The notes beneath the pieces are model-generated. The model was given only the letters and a program-made list of their open reading frames with translations, searched no databases and was not told the origin of the DNA. Source: JALHNI01 sp965229305 (lineage in GTDB: Bacteria > Acidobacteriota > Terriglobia > Bryobacterales > Bryobacteraceae). From it: a DNA stretch of 64,000 nt. The stretch's first letter is position 1. Each line of letters starts with the position of its first letter. Positions 9,295 to 19,939 of this stretch are shown one piece after another. The position numbers and the translations under genes are program-made. The stretch spans positions 1 to 64,000 of the forward strand of contig CBDDIZ010000019.1 in NCBI GenBank assembly GCA_965229305.1, read 5' to 3'.

Positions 9295-10221
9295 TCAGTC
9301 GGGCTGATTCGGCGCGCGCTTCACCCACTTGTAGACGCCGACCGAGTTGCGCCAGAAGAACTTCTCTTTGGCCACGCGGCTTTTGGGAGCGAAGTAGGCT
9401 TGCACGGTGGCGAGCCCCTGCGCATAGGTGCCGGCGGTGTCGCTGTTGGGCCAGTCGCTGCCGTAGAGCACGCGATCCTCGCCAAATACGCCGTAGATGG
9501 GGTCCAGCAGGCTGGCCGTGGACGGCTTATCCGGCTCCTTCTGCCGATGCAGCACTTCGGAGAGTTTCACGGCGATTTGCTTGCGCGGGCCGAACTCGCG
9601 GAGGAGCTTTTCGTATGCGGCCTGCTCGCCCGGCTTCAAACGGATGTTGGCGAGATGGTCCACCACGATGCGCAGCGTGGGATGACGGTCGGCGATGCGG
9701 AGCGTATCTTCCAGCAGGCGAATGGATTGATTGGCGGTATCGAGTACCAGGTCGGCTTTCGCCAAGCGGCCCAGGTCATTCAGGAAGGCTGGCTTCGCCA
9801 GATCGGCGCGCAGGTCGCGATCCCACAAATAGGCGTAGCGGATGCCCCGAAAGAGCTTGTTGGCGGCAAGCTTTTCGAGCTGGCCGGCGAACTCAGGCTT
9901 GCCGGGCTCGAGGTTGCCGACGAAGCCGACCATGATGGGTTCTTTGGCGATTACGTCGAGCACCCACTGGTTGTCGCTGAACCAGGGGCTGGCTTCCACC
10001 TTGATGGCGCCGACAACGTTCATGCCCGCCGTGAGCTTCTTGTAGCGATCCGGCAGCGCAGGCTTGTAGAGAACGCTGTTCGTCTTGGGCGGCCAAGGGA
10101 CGCCCGCGGGGCGCGTCGGGTCGAACAGGTGGATGTGCGTGTCGATGATCGGGATCGGCGGATCGGCCGCCACGGCCACGGAGGCGGCGGCAGTCTGAAG
10201 AAACGTACGGCGAGTTGGCAC
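9295..10221 (-). CDS. Tat-exported amidohydrolase (fuconolactonase-like)
   Basis: Metal-dependent hydrolase of the amidohydrolase-2 group (PF04909), 308 residues. The Tat motif TRRTFLQTAAA is at the N-terminus, followed by IIDTHIHLFDP, the first metal-binding HxH. Further markers are VVDHLANI and LYGSDWPNS with the late metal aspartate. Family members hydrolyse lactones or decarboxylate small acids; lactonase activity on a sugar lactone would suit the following dehydratase gene. It is the downstream member of a minus-strand pair, 35 bases after the enolase-superfamily gene. Confidence 0.8.
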   Translation of the reverse strand: MPTRRTFLQTAAASVAVAADPPIPIIDTHIHLFDPTRPAGVPWPPKTNSVLYKPALPDRYKKLTAGMNVVGAIKVEASPWFSDNQWVLDVIAKEPIMVGFVGNLEPGKPEFAGQLEKLAANKLFRGIRYAYLWDRDLRADLAKPAFLNDLGRLAKADLVLDTANQSIRLLEDTLRIADRHPTLRIVVDHLANIRLKPGEQAAYEKLLREFGPRKQIAVKLSEVLHRQKEPDKPSTASLLDPIYGVFGEDRVLYGSDWPNSDTAGTYAQGLATVQAYFAPKSRVAKEKFFWRNSVGVYKWVKRAPNQPD

Positions 10222-10256
10222 GAGGCGATTCTATCCGATGTTCCGCGGTCCGCGGT

Positions 10257-11525
10257 TTAGTGATCGGCGATGCCGCCGTCGGGGAAGCGCAGTTGCTGGC
10301 GCGTGTGCGGCTGATACGGCCGTTGGGCCGCCACTTTCTCGTCGAGGTTGATACCGAGCCCCGGGCGATCCGGCGGTAGAGCATAGCCCTTCTCGTAGGT
10401 CGGGCCGCCGCCGTAGAACAGGTCCTTCCAATACTGTTCGTTGCCGCGATGGGTAATCTCCTGAATGCCGAAGTTCGGCGTCGAGAAGTCGACGTGCAGC
10501 GAGGCGAGGGTGCTGACGTCGCTTTGCGGATTGTGCGGCGCAAACTCAATGCGATAGGCCTCGGCAATGGTCGCGATCTTCTTCATTTCGAGAATGCCGC
10601 CGCAGTGCACCACGTCGGGCTGCACATAATCGACCAGATGCCGCGCGCAGAGCGGCGCAAAGCCGTACTTGGTGAAGAGGCGCTCGCCGGTGGCCAGCGG
10701 AATGCGCGTGTTCTGCCGCAGGTGGGCGAGTTCGTCCAGGTCCTCGATCTGCGTGGCTTCTTCGACGAAGTAAGGGCCGTACTCCTCGGCTCGGCGGCAG
10801 AAGTCGACGGCCATGGGCGGCGTGGTTTTGCCATGCAGGTCGATGCAGATGCGGAAGTCCGGGCCGACGGCCTGACGCACGGCCTTCAGGTTCGCGATGC
10901 CCTCGTTGACGGAACGCACGGGGTCGATGACGTCGCCCTGGGTGGTGATGAAGGCGGCCTTACAGCCGGTCCAGCCTTCCTGCTTGGCTTGCAGCCAGCT
11001 TTCCGCCATCTTCTGCGGCGTGTCGCCACCGGCGTGGACGTACATCTGGACGCGATCGCGCGCCTTGCCGCCGAGCAGTTTCCAGATCGGCTGTCCGACG
11101 GCTTGGCCCAGGATGTCCCACAGGGCGATCTCCACGGCGCTGATTGCAGAGTTCAAAATCGGGCCGCCCCGCCAACGCGGCCAGCGGTACATGGCCTGCC
11201 AGTGCATCTCGATGTCGCAAGGGTCGCGGCCCACCAGGTAGCGCTTGTGCTCTTCAATGGCCACCGCCATGGTGGCTTCCTTGCTGGTGACCGAACCTTC
11301 GCCTAAGCCGGTGAGACCCTGGTTGGTGTAGATCTTCACGAAGACATAGTTGTTCGAGTTCTTGCCGCCCCGATTGACGATGAACGTCTTCAGGTCAGTG
11401 ATTTTCAGGTTGAGCGGCTTCGCCTGCGCCCGGGCCTGAGCCAACAAGCTGTCTTCGGCGGTAAGAGCGGCCGCCGCAGCGGCAGCGGAATGAAACAGGT
11501 CACGGCGCGTCATGGCGCCGTTCAT
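10257..11525 (-). CDS. Tat-exported enolase-superfamily (mandelate racemase/galactonate dehydratase-like) protein
   Basis: About 422 residues. After a Tat-like start (MTRRDLFHSAAAAAA) comes the capping domain and then the barrel with QMYVHAGG, the KAAFI strand, metal ligands in RICIDLHGK and YFVEEAT, the ATGERLF segment, and a late histidine in FAPHNPQSDVST. These fit D-galactonate/altronate dehydratase-type enzymes, though the substrate is not proven. ATG 11525 is chosen because AGGA lies seven bases upstream; ATG 11513 has no such site. Probably co-transcribed with the amidohydrolase, giving an extracytoplasmic sugar-acid route. Confidence 0.8.
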   Translation of the reverse strand: MNGAMTRRDLFHSAAAAAAALTAEDSLLAQARAQAKPLNLKITDLKTFIVNRGGKNSNNYVFVKIYTNQGLTGLGEGSVTSKEATMAVAIEEHKRYLVGRDPCDIEMHWQAMYRWPRWRGGPILNSAISAVEIALWDILGQAVGQPIWKLLGGKARDRVQMYVHAGGDTPQKMAESWLQAKQEGWTGCKAAFITTQGDVIDPVRSVNEGIANLKAVRQAVGPDFRICIDLHGKTTPPMAVDFCRRAEEYGPYFVEEATQIEDLDELAHLRQNTRIPLATGERLFTKYGFAPLCARHLVDYVQPDVVHCGGILEMKKIATIAEAYRIEFAPHNPQSDVSTLASLHVDFSTPNFGIQEITHRGNEQYWKDLFYGGGPTYEKGYALPPDRPGLGINLDEKVAAQRPYQPHTRQQLRFPDGGIADH

Positions 11526-11560
11526 TGTATCGTCCTGGCTCCATCGTCGACACTGGAGAC

Positions 11561-12625
11561 ATGACCCATCCCGCGAATCCGGTGGCCCGTGCGGCGGCGG
11601 AACGCATTCATCGTTATTTCGAACGCCTGACGGCGAAAACGCCAAGGGCCAGCGTGGACACGCTCGAAACACTGCTCGATTTGGCTTTTTGGGCCAGTTT
11701 GCGGCGGGAGGAAGGTCATTCGCCGAAGGTGTCGCTGGTGATTCTACCGCCGGAAGTCGCGCAAGGGCCCTTGTTGTTCGAGCGGTCGCTGACGTTGACG
11801 CCGGTTTCGCTCACTCGCATCGCGCCGGCGGTCGACCGGCCGGGGATCCACCTGGGCGTCTGGCCGGCTTCGTCAGAGCAGGACCTCACCATCTGGGGCA
11901 CGCTGCACAAGCTACCGCCTTTCTGCCTGGTGGTCGAGATCATTGCGCCCGGCCTGCTGGTGATCAAATATAGCCGCGGCGAGGCGGCCGGCAAGTTCAT
12001 CAACGTCGCGGTGATTGAAGGCGATCAGATCAAAGTCATCGATCAGCGCGCGGCGTCGGTCCCGGATTGCCCCAGCATGCTGACGCCGCTACTCGGCCTC
12101 GAGTCACAGTTCCGCGCCGAACACACTTCGGGCACGCTGATTCAACTCGCGGTTTCGATGCGCGGTCACGGCCGCGGCGGCACGCTGCTGCTGGTACCCA
12201 GCGCGTCGGATGCCTGGCGCGACTCAATCCTCGCCCCGTCGCCCTACGCCATCCATCCGCCCTATCGCACCCAGGCCGTCCAGCAGGACATCGATTGCGT
12301 AGCCGGACTCACCGCCGCCGATGGCGCTACGATTCTGAACGAACACTTCGAAGTGCTGGCGTTCGGCGCGAAGATCATTCGCCGCCGCGGCTCGCCGCAG
12401 GTGAATCAGATCACGCTCACCGAACCGATCGAAGGGTCGGTGCCGGCGGTGGTGGAGCCGACGCAGTTGGGCGGCACCCGCCACATCTCGGCGGCGCAAT
12501 TCACCCACGACCAGCGCGAAGCGTTGGCGATGGTGGCCTCGCAGGACGGCCGGTTTACGTTGTTTGGCTGGTCGCCGTGCGACGACATGGTGCATGCCCG
12601 CCGCGTCGAGTCGTTGCTGTTATAG
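11561..12625 (+). CDS. Protein with C-terminal diadenylate-cyclase-like domain (DACNV-like)
   Basis: A 354-residue soluble protein. The last 110 or so residues resemble the DisA/CdaA nucleotide cyclase fold: a DGA motif at 254-256 followed by a strand and FGAKI, then GGTRH at 304-308, then a segment (ALAMVASQDGRFTLF) like the VSEETG strand of DAC proteins. The second Arg of the canonical RHR is Ile309. The first 200 residues match no domain I know well and may be the sensor part seen in the so-called DACNV proteins. ATG 11561 has GGAG just upstream. It could make or merely bind a cyclic dinucleotide. Confidence 0.6.
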   Translation: MTHPANPVARAAAERIHRYFERLTAKTPRASVDTLETLLDLAFWASLRREEGHSPKVSLVILPPEVAQGPLLFERSLTLTPVSLTRIAPAVDRPGIHLGVWPASSEQDLTIWGTLHKLPPFCLVVEIIAPGLLVIKYSRGEAAGKFINVAVIEGDQIKVIDQRAASVPDCPSMLTPLLGLESQFRAEHTSGTLIQLAVSMRGHGRGGTLLLVPSASDAWRDSILAPSPYAIHPPYRTQAVQQDIDCVAGLTAADGATILNEHFEVLAFGAKIIRRRGSPQVNQITLTEPIEGSVPAVVEPTQLGGTRHISAAQFTHDQREALAMVASQDGRFTLFGWSPCDDMVHARRVESLLL

Positions 12626-12629
12626 CCGC

Positions 12630-13955
12630 TTAGGCGTTCAAGTCCAGGCGGCCGGTGCTATCGCCGAAGGACTCGGTGGTCGCGCCCACGCGATCGAGCA
12701 TGTCGACGAACAGGTTCGAAACCGGCGTCAGTTCCGGCGCGTGCACGTAACGTCCGCCACGCTGGCCTCCGGCCCGGCCGGCCACCAGGAGCGGCAGATT
12801 CACATAGGAGTGCGCGTTGCCATCGCTGATGCCCGCGCCATACATGATCGTGGAGTGATCAAGCAGGCTGCCGTCGCCGTCCGGGGTCGCTTTTAGTTTG
12901 CCCAAGAAGTAGGCGAACAACTCGACGTGGAAGCAGTTGATCTTGGTGACTTTCTCGATGAAGTCCGGATGGCCGCGGTGATGGGTGAGCGGGTGATGCG
13001 GATCGGGGACGCCGATTTCCGGATACGTGCGGACGCTGCCTTCGCGGCCGATCATCATCGTGGAGACGCGCGTCAGATCGCTCTGGAACGCGATCGCCTG
13101 GAGGTCGAACATCAGCTTCACGTAGTCCACGAACTGGAACGGAATCCCGGACGGCTTCTCGACGGGCGGCACTTGCGTGTCCTGCTCGGCGAGTTGAATG
13201 CGCTTTTCCACTTCGCGGATGGAGGTCAGATATTCGTCGATCTTCCGGCGATCGGAGGCGCCGAGCGTGGCCGCCAGACGCTGCGTGCTGTCGCGCGACT
13301 GGTCCAGAATGCTGCGGCGATAGAGGGCGCGGCGCGCCCGCACTTCGGGCGAGAGGCTGGGGTCGACGTTCCCGAACAGACGCTCGAACACCGAGCGCGG
13401 ATTCACTTCCACCATCATCGGCGTGTCGGCGTCTTTCCAGGACAAGCTGTTGGTGTAGGCGCAACTGGAACCGGTATCGCAGTTGCCCACCATGCGCGAA
13501 TCTTCGCAGCCGAGCTGGAGAGACGCGACGCGCGTCTCGGATGCGAACTTCTTGGCGGCGATCTGGTCGAATGTGATGCCGGCATGGACATCGGCGCCCA
13601 TGGTGTACTTCGGCTGGGTGGCCGAGAGGAAGCTGCCCGAGGCCTTCGCATGGCCGCCGCCCTTGGCCTTGCCGGCCGCGGGATTGGTGAGGTTGGCGAT
13701 GACGTTCAGATCCTGCTTGAAGGGCTCGAGCGGCTTCAGAATGCGGGAGAACGTGAAGTCCGCGCCCTTCCCCTCCGGCGACCACTGGTTCATGATGATG
13801 CCGTTCGGCACGTAGACCACCACCAGGCGCCGGGCCTGCGCGCCGGACTTCGCCGGCGCCGCCATCGCCGGACGCATCGCGTCCAGCAGCGGCAACCCGA
13901 TCGCGCCGCCCAACAGCGTGCGCCGGGAAAGATGCTTGCCCGTGAGATACGTCAT
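12630..13955 (-). CDS. DUF1552 family Tat-exported protein
   Basis: A 441-residue protein with a Tat signal (LSRRTLLGGAIGLPLLDAM) matching the DUF1552 family (PF07586), common in Planctomycetes, Verrucomicrobia and Acidobacteria and of unknown activity. Family-typical stretches are VVVYVPNGI, ATQPKYTMGADVHAG, LQLGCEDSRMVGNCD and HHPLTHHRGHPDF. Its start overlaps the stop of the DUF1592 gene by four bases; the two families are nearly always paired, which supports a joint function such as export or assembly of a periplasmic haem complex. It ends five bases from the convergent DAC-like gene. Confidence 0.9.
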   Translation of the reverse strand: MTYLTGKHLSRRTLLGGAIGLPLLDAMRPAMAAPAKSGAQARRLVVVYVPNGIIMNQWSPEGKGADFTFSRILKPLEPFKQDLNVIANLTNPAAGKAKGGGHAKASGSFLSATQPKYTMGADVHAGITFDQIAAKKFASETRVASLQLGCEDSRMVGNCDTGSSCAYTNSLSWKDADTPMMVEVNPRSVFERLFGNVDPSLSPEVRARRALYRRSILDQSRDSTQRLAATLGASDRRKIDEYLTSIREVEKRIQLAEQDTQVPPVEKPSGIPFQFVDYVKLMFDLQAIAFQSDLTRVSTMMIGREGSVRTYPEIGVPDPHHPLTHHRGHPDFIEKVTKINCFHVELFAYFLGKLKATPDGDGSLLDHSTIMYGAGISDGNAHSYVNLPLLVAGRAGGQRGGRYVHAPELTPVSNLFVDMLDRVGATTESFGDSTGRLDLNA

Positions 13956-16414
13956 GGTTTCTTTGCTCCTGAACTGGACTGGGCTGAACTGGCGGACAAG
14001 ACGGCGCTGCGCCGCATCTGGAACGGATAGCTGTTCACCACTTCCAGCACCAACTGCGAAAAGCGGTAGTTTTTGGCGGGCATACGGTCGGCAATCGCCG
14101 CGACCAGAGCCCGGTCGTAGCGCTCAAGGCCACGGCCCAAGGCGTACGTGAAAAGCTTGTCGGTCATACCCCGGACGAACGCCGCACGATCTTCGCGCAG
14201 CAGCTTCTTCAGTTCGACGGGCCCGTGGAAGATGCGGTTACCGGGAAGGGTGCCGGAGGCGTCCACCGGAATCTTGCCGTCCATGGTGCGCCAGCCGCCG
14301 ACCGCGTCGAAGTTTTCGAGACCAAAGCCCAAAGGATCCATGCGGGAATGGCAGGAGGCGCAAGCCGGATTCTTGCGATGCGCTTCCATCTGCGTCCGCA
14401 ACGAAGCCGACTCGCCCACCTTGGTGTCGTCGAGCGCCGGCACCGCGGGCGGCGGCGGCGGCGGCGGGGCGTTCAGCAGATTCTCCAGAATCCACTTGCC
14501 GCGCAACACCGGCGACGTCCGCGTCGAATAAGACGAAATCGTCAGAATGCTGCCGTGCGCCAGGATGCCGCCGCCGCGCTCGGTCTTGCTCATGTCGACG
14601 CGGCGGAACTGCGGCCCGGCGATGTTCGGGATCCCGTAGAAGCGCGCCAGCCGTTCATTGAGGTACGTGTAGTCGGCGTCCAGGATGTCGAGCAGACTGC
14701 CGTCGTTACTGACGATGTTGTGCAGGAAGAGCTCGGTCTCTTTGCGCATGGCATAGCGGAGGCTTTCGTCGAAATCCTTGAAGCGCTCAGGATCCGGCTT
14801 CATCACGTCGATGTTCTTGAACTGCAGCCACTGGCCGGCGAAATTCTCCACCAGCGCCAACGAGCGCGGATCGCGCAGCATCCGCTGCACCTGCGCGGCA
14901 AGGACGGCGGGCTTACGGAGCTGATCGCCGGCGGCCAGCCGCAGCAACTCGGCATCCGGCGTGCTGCTCCACAAGAAGTAGGAGAGGCGCGTGGCCAATT
15001 CGTAGCCGTTCACCGGCGCATCGGCGCCCGCTACCGTCTTCACTTCCGGCCGATTCCGCTCAATGCGGAACAGGAAATTGGGCGACACCAGCACGGCTTC
15101 GAGCGCCGTGGCAATGCCTTCTTCAAACGAATCGCCGTGCTCGCGGGCCAGCTTGTAGAAGCCCACGAACGGGGACACCTCGGCCGCGGTCACCGGGCGG
15201 CGGAACGCCTTGCCGGCGAAGGTGGAAATGATGGTCTGCGCGCAGGCCGCCGTCTTGGCCTGGCAGACGAACACGCGCGTCACGCTCTCTTTGGACGGCC
15301 CCAGGGTCTGGTTGAAGGGCCCGCCGATGTCGAGCGACTCCCAGCGGTTGTCGATGCGCGTCTCAATGCGGTCCGTCTTGATCTTGGTGCCGTATTTGCG
15401 CAGCGTCTCGATGTCTTTTTCGGTGAGCTTACCGCGCGTGGTAATTAGCGGCTCGGGGGGACGCTGGGACGGCTCGGGGCCGTTATACTTCGCCGGCAGT
15501 CCGTGATAGTTCTTCAGATACGACATCGACAGCAGATGCTCGCCGGCTTTCACGGGCACGCGCACTTCGACGATCTGGCCTTCCAGATCCGTCGCGTCCA
15601 CCGTCCACTCCTTGATCATCACGCCGTCGATCCAGAAGGCCGGCCGCACCGGTTCGCTCTGATTCGGGCGGTGCCCGTTCAACACGAGGCGGAAGTTGTA
15701 TTCGGCATCCACCGGGAAGCGGTGCAGGAAGTGCGCCGCATGGCGCATGCTTAAGCCGCTGAGGTCGTAATTCTCGAGATCCTTCGCGGTGAGGGGCTTC
15801 GAGGCGGTGGAGTTGGTCAGCAGATCGTTCAGCCGCACCGGCGCCGAGTAGTGGATGTTCGACGGCTTCATCTTCTCGGGGCCGAAGATCGCCGCACGCA
15901 CCACGCGCTCGGCGGCGTCGACATACTTCTCGAGCAGCACGGGCGACAGGTTCAAGGCTTCGCCGATGTTGTCGAAGCCGAACGCCGACTCGTCCGCCGG
16001 AAAGTTCTCCGTCGGGCGAATGTCGACGCCCAGCAGATCGCGCACCGTGTTGTTGTATTCGTTACGATTCAGGCGGCGCGCGGTGGAACGGCCAGCGTCG
16101 GGCTTGGTGGCGCGATCTTGCCGCAGGAATTCGCCCTCCAGCCACTTCGTAACGGTGGTTATCTCGGCCGCGGGCGGCTTGGGCGCGCCAGGCGGCGGCA
16201 TCTCGCCCGACTTCAGTTTGGCGGTGACCCGCTCCCACAACTCGCGTTCGCCATCGAAGTCGAGCTTGCCGCTCAAATTGACGTCACCGGATTGCAGCTT
16301 CTGGTTGTGGCAGCCAACGCAATTCTTGTTGACCAGCGAGGAAACACTCCGCACGTCGGCCCGGACGGGCGCGGCGAGCAGAGCGAGCGCGAGGAAAAAC
16401 GGGGGACGGTGCAC
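13952..16414 (-). CDS. DUF1592-type planctomycete cytochrome c protein
   Basis: An 820-residue secreted protein, signal peptide MHRPPFFLALALLAAPVRA. A haem site CVGCH lies near residue 34 within a PSCyt-like domain. The usual run DUF1587 (RRLNRNEYNNTVRDLLG), DUF1595, DUF1592, DUF1588 (with a proline run PPPPPPP) and DUF1585 can be followed, with CASCHSRMDPLGF as a second haem-like site near 690. The function of the family is unsettled; a periplasmic electron-transfer role is reasonable. It is co-transcribed with, and overlaps, the DUF1552 gene downstream. Confidence 0.9.
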   Translation of the reverse strand: MHRPPFFLALALLAAPVRADVRSVSSLVNKNCVGCHNQKLQSGDVNLSGKLDFDGERELWERVTAKLKSGEMPPPGAPKPPAAEITTVTKWLEGEFLRQDRATKPDAGRSTARRLNRNEYNNTVRDLLGVDIRPTENFPADESAFGFDNIGEALNLSPVLLEKYVDAAERVVRAAIFGPEKMKPSNIHYSAPVRLNDLLTNSTASKPLTAKDLENYDLSGLSMRHAAHFLHRFPVDAEYNFRLVLNGHRPNQSEPVRPAFWIDGVMIKEWTVDATDLEGQIVEVRVPVKAGEHLLSMSYLKNYHGLPAKYNGPEPSQRPPEPLITTRGKLTEKDIETLRKYGTKIKTDRIETRIDNRWESLDIGGPFNQTLGPSKESVTRVFVCQAKTAACAQTIISTFAGKAFRRPVTAAEVSPFVGFYKLAREHGDSFEEGIATALEAVLVSPNFLFRIERNRPEVKTVAGADAPVNGYELATRLSYFLWSSTPDAELLRLAAGDQLRKPAVLAAQVQRMLRDPRSLALVENFAGQWLQFKNIDVMKPDPERFKDFDESLRYAMRKETELFLHNIVSNDGSLLDILDADYTYLNERLARFYGIPNIAGPQFRRVDMSKTERGGGILAHGSILTISSYSTRTSPVLRGKWILENLLNAPPPPPPPAVPALDDTKVGESASLRTQMEAHRKNPACASCHSRMDPLGFGLENFDAVGGWRTMDGKIPVDASGTLPGNRIFHGPVELKKLLREDRAAFVRGMTDKLFTYALGRGLERYDRALVAAIADRMPAKNYRFSQLVLEVVNSYPFQMRRSAVLSASSAQSSSGAKKP

Positions 16415-16515
16415 GGGGTCTCTCTTAAAGTTTACTCACCAAAGGAGTTGGCGACAATGGGGGAGTTGGCGTTACCGCGTCCCCTAAAGATTAGACGTAC
16501 CAGTGCACAGTCGGT

Positions 16516-16550
16516 TCGCGCCATCGATCGTCGATTTTTGGACGGCGCGA
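16516..16550 (-). terminator. Possible hairpin after the ferredoxin gene
   Basis: A perfect 7-base inverted repeat (TCGCGCC / GGCGCGA) encloses 21 bases that themselves contain ATCGA/TCGAT. It lies between the ferredoxin stop and the DUF1592 start on the minus strand. There is no U-tract, so termination is only a guess. Confidence 0.3.
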
Positions 16551-16574
16551 GCGAAGTTTGGGCGGACGAAGGAC

Positions 16575-16835
16575 TTAGCGGCCGTAGAAAGCGGCGTTCT
16601 TACCGGTGAAGTCGTTCCACTTCTCGGGCAGATCGTCCGCCGCGAAAATCGCCGACACCGGACAAACCGGAACGCAGGCGCCGCAATCAATGCATTCCAC
16701 CGGATCGATGTACAGCATTTCGGAGTCGCCGAAAGCAGCTTCGTCCTTCTTGGGGTGAATGCAATCGACCGGGCAGGCGTCGACGCAAGCGGTGTCTTTG
16801 GTTCCAATGCAAGGTTCTGCGATTACGTAGGCCAT
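16575..16835 (-). CDS. 7Fe ferredoxin (3Fe-4S/4Fe-4S)
   Basis: An 86-residue soluble electron carrier. Cysteines are at 9, 17, 21, 25, 48, 51, 54 and 58. Aligned with FdxA-type proteins, C9/C17/C58 would hold a [3Fe-4S] cluster and C21/C48/C51/C54 a [4Fe-4S] cluster; the position that is Cys in many FdxA proteins is Thr12 here. ATG 16835 is preceded by AAGGAATTCAA, a good ribosome site, and removes an upstream extension that does not look like protein. Divergent from malate synthase with about 130 bases between, enough for both promoters. Confidence 0.92.
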   Translation of the reverse strand: MAYVIAEPCIGTKDTACVDACPVDCIHPKKDEAAFGDSEMLYIDPVECIDCGACVPVCPVSAIFAADDLPEKWNDFTGKNAAFYGR

Positions 16836-16963
16836 TTGAATTCCTTCGTCTTCGATCGGCCGAAGCCGCCGAAGGCTGAATACCCAAATTAACATAGGCG
16901 GAAAGGGCGTCACAATCGCCCGGGTGCGTCGGAGGCCCACGCCAAAAGTAGTAATCTTTTCCC

Positions 16964-18511
<1,548 letters not shown>

Positions 18512-18523
18512 CGGAATTCGCCT

Positions 18524-18557
18524 GGCGCGGCGCAACTTTCTTCACGTTCGCCGCGCC
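18524..18557 (+). terminator. Hairpin after aceB
   Basis: GGCGCGGCG (18524-18532) pairs perfectly with CGCCGCGCC (18549-18557) over a 16-base pyrimidine-rich loop, 13 bases after the malate synthase stop. There is no T-run behind it, so it may be an RNA-end stabiliser or a weak intrinsic terminator. Confidence 0.5.
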
Positions 18558-18583
18558 TCGACCTTGAGACAATATGAGCACGC

Positions 18584-19939
18584 ATGTCCAAAAAACGCGT
18601 GCTCGTCATCGAGGACGAAGATAAGCTCCGGCGCGTACTCGAACTCCAGTTGGCCGGCTCCGGCTATGACCTGGATCTGGCCCCTTCCGGCGAAGCCGGC
18701 CTGCGCTACCTCGACCGTGCCGACCTCATCCTCACCGACCTGAAGCTGCCCGAAATGGATGGCATGCAGGTGCTCGCGCACGCTCGCCAGATCAACCCTT
18801 CGGCGCCCGTCATTGTGATGACGGCGTTCGGCACCATCGAAAATGCCGTCGAGGCCATGAAGCGCGGTGCGGCCGACTTTCTGCTGAAACCTTTCTCGCT
18901 CGATCACCTCACCGCCATTATCGAGAAGGCCCTCGAGGTCCGCGCGCTGCGCGACGAGAATCGCGCGCTCAAAGAAGAGCTCGGCCGCCGCTACCAGTTC
19001 GACAACATCATCGGCCGCAGCCCGAACATGCAGGAAATCTTTCAGACCATCCTGCGGGTGGCCCCTTCGCGCGCCACCGTACTGCTGTGCGGCGAGAGCG
19101 GCGTCGGTAAGGACCTGATCGCGAGGGCCATCCACTACCACTCGCCGCGGCGCGACAAGCCTTTCGTCAAGATCAACTGCACGGCGATCCCTGAAAACCT
19201 GATGGAAAGCGAGCTGTTCGGCTACGAAAAAGGCGCCTTTACGGGCGCCAATCTCACCAAGCCCGGCAAGTTCGAACAGGCCGACACCGGCACAGTCTTC
19301 CTCGACGAAATCGGCGATGTGCCCGCCGCCATCCAGGTAAAGCTGCTGCGCATCCTGCAGGAACGCGAGTTCGAGCGCCTCGGCAGCAACAAGGTCCGGC
19401 AAATCGACGTGCGCATTCTGGCCGCCACCAATGTCGACCTGCGCGCCGCCCTCGAAGAAGGACGCTTCCGCGAGGACCTTTACTACCGCCTGAACGTGTT
19501 GCCTCTCAACATCCCGTCGCTGCGCGAGCGCAAGGAAGACATCCCGTTTCTCGCCCAGCACTTTGCCGATCGCTTCGGGCGCCAGGAGCGCGGCGAGCCC
19601 GGCCAGATCAGCGACGATGCCATGTCGAAGCTGTTGGGCTATCACTGGCCCGGCAACGTCCGCGAGCTCGAGAATGTCATCGAACGCAGCTTGCTGCTGG
19701 CCCCTTCCGCGACGCTGCGTGCCGCCGACATCAAGCTCGATCAGTCCTCGAAGCCCAAGCCCGCGGTGTCGGACTTCCTGCCGGAAGGTGTGACGCTCGA
19801 AGAGCACGAACAGTCGATTATTCGCGAAGCGTTGCGGCGGGCGAATGGCAACAAGAGCCAGGCCGCGCGCCTGCTGGGGTTGACGCGCAATGCGCTGCGC
19901 TACCGGCTCGACCAGATGGGCGTCGATTCGAGCGACTAG
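18584..19939 (+). CDS. NtrC-family sigma-54-dependent response regulator
   Basis: A 451-residue transcription activator. A receiver domain occupies residues 1-120 with phosphoacceptor Asp52; an AAA+ domain follows with Walker A GESGVGKD (170-177) and the sigma-54 contact loop GAFTGA (217-222); the C-terminus holds a Fis-type helix-turn-helix (NKSQAARLLGLTRNALRYRL). It activates sigma-54 promoters after phosphorylation. No partner histidine kinase is adjacent, so it is an orphan here; the hybrid kinase 10 kb away carries its own receiver. It ends in a CTAG shared with the convergent gene. Confidence 0.94.
   Translation: MSKKRVLVIEDEDKLRRVLELQLAGSGYDLDLAPSGEAGLRYLDRADLILTDLKLPEMDGMQVLAHARQINPSAPVIVMTAFGTIENAVEAMKRGAADFLLKPFSLDHLTAIIEKALEVRALRDENRALKEELGRRYQFDNIIGRSPNMQEIFQTILRVAPSRATVLLCGESGVGKDLIARAIHYHSPRRDKPFVKINCTAIPENLMESELFGYEKGAFTGANLTKPGKFEQADTGTVFLDEIGDVPAAIQVKLLRILQEREFERLGSNKVRQIDVRILAATNVDLRAALEEGRFREDLYYRLNVLPLNIPSLRERKEDIPFLAQHFADRFGRQERGEPGQISDDAMSKLLGYHWPGNVRELENVIERSLLLAPSATLRAADIKLDQSSKPKPAVSDFLPEGVTLEEHEQSIIREALRRANGNKSQAARLLGLTRNALRYRLDQMGVDSSD

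Noticed and set aside
13952..16414. Proline run PPPPPPP as an unusual feature
   Set aside because: Such runs are normal at this place in DUF1592/DUF1588 proteins.
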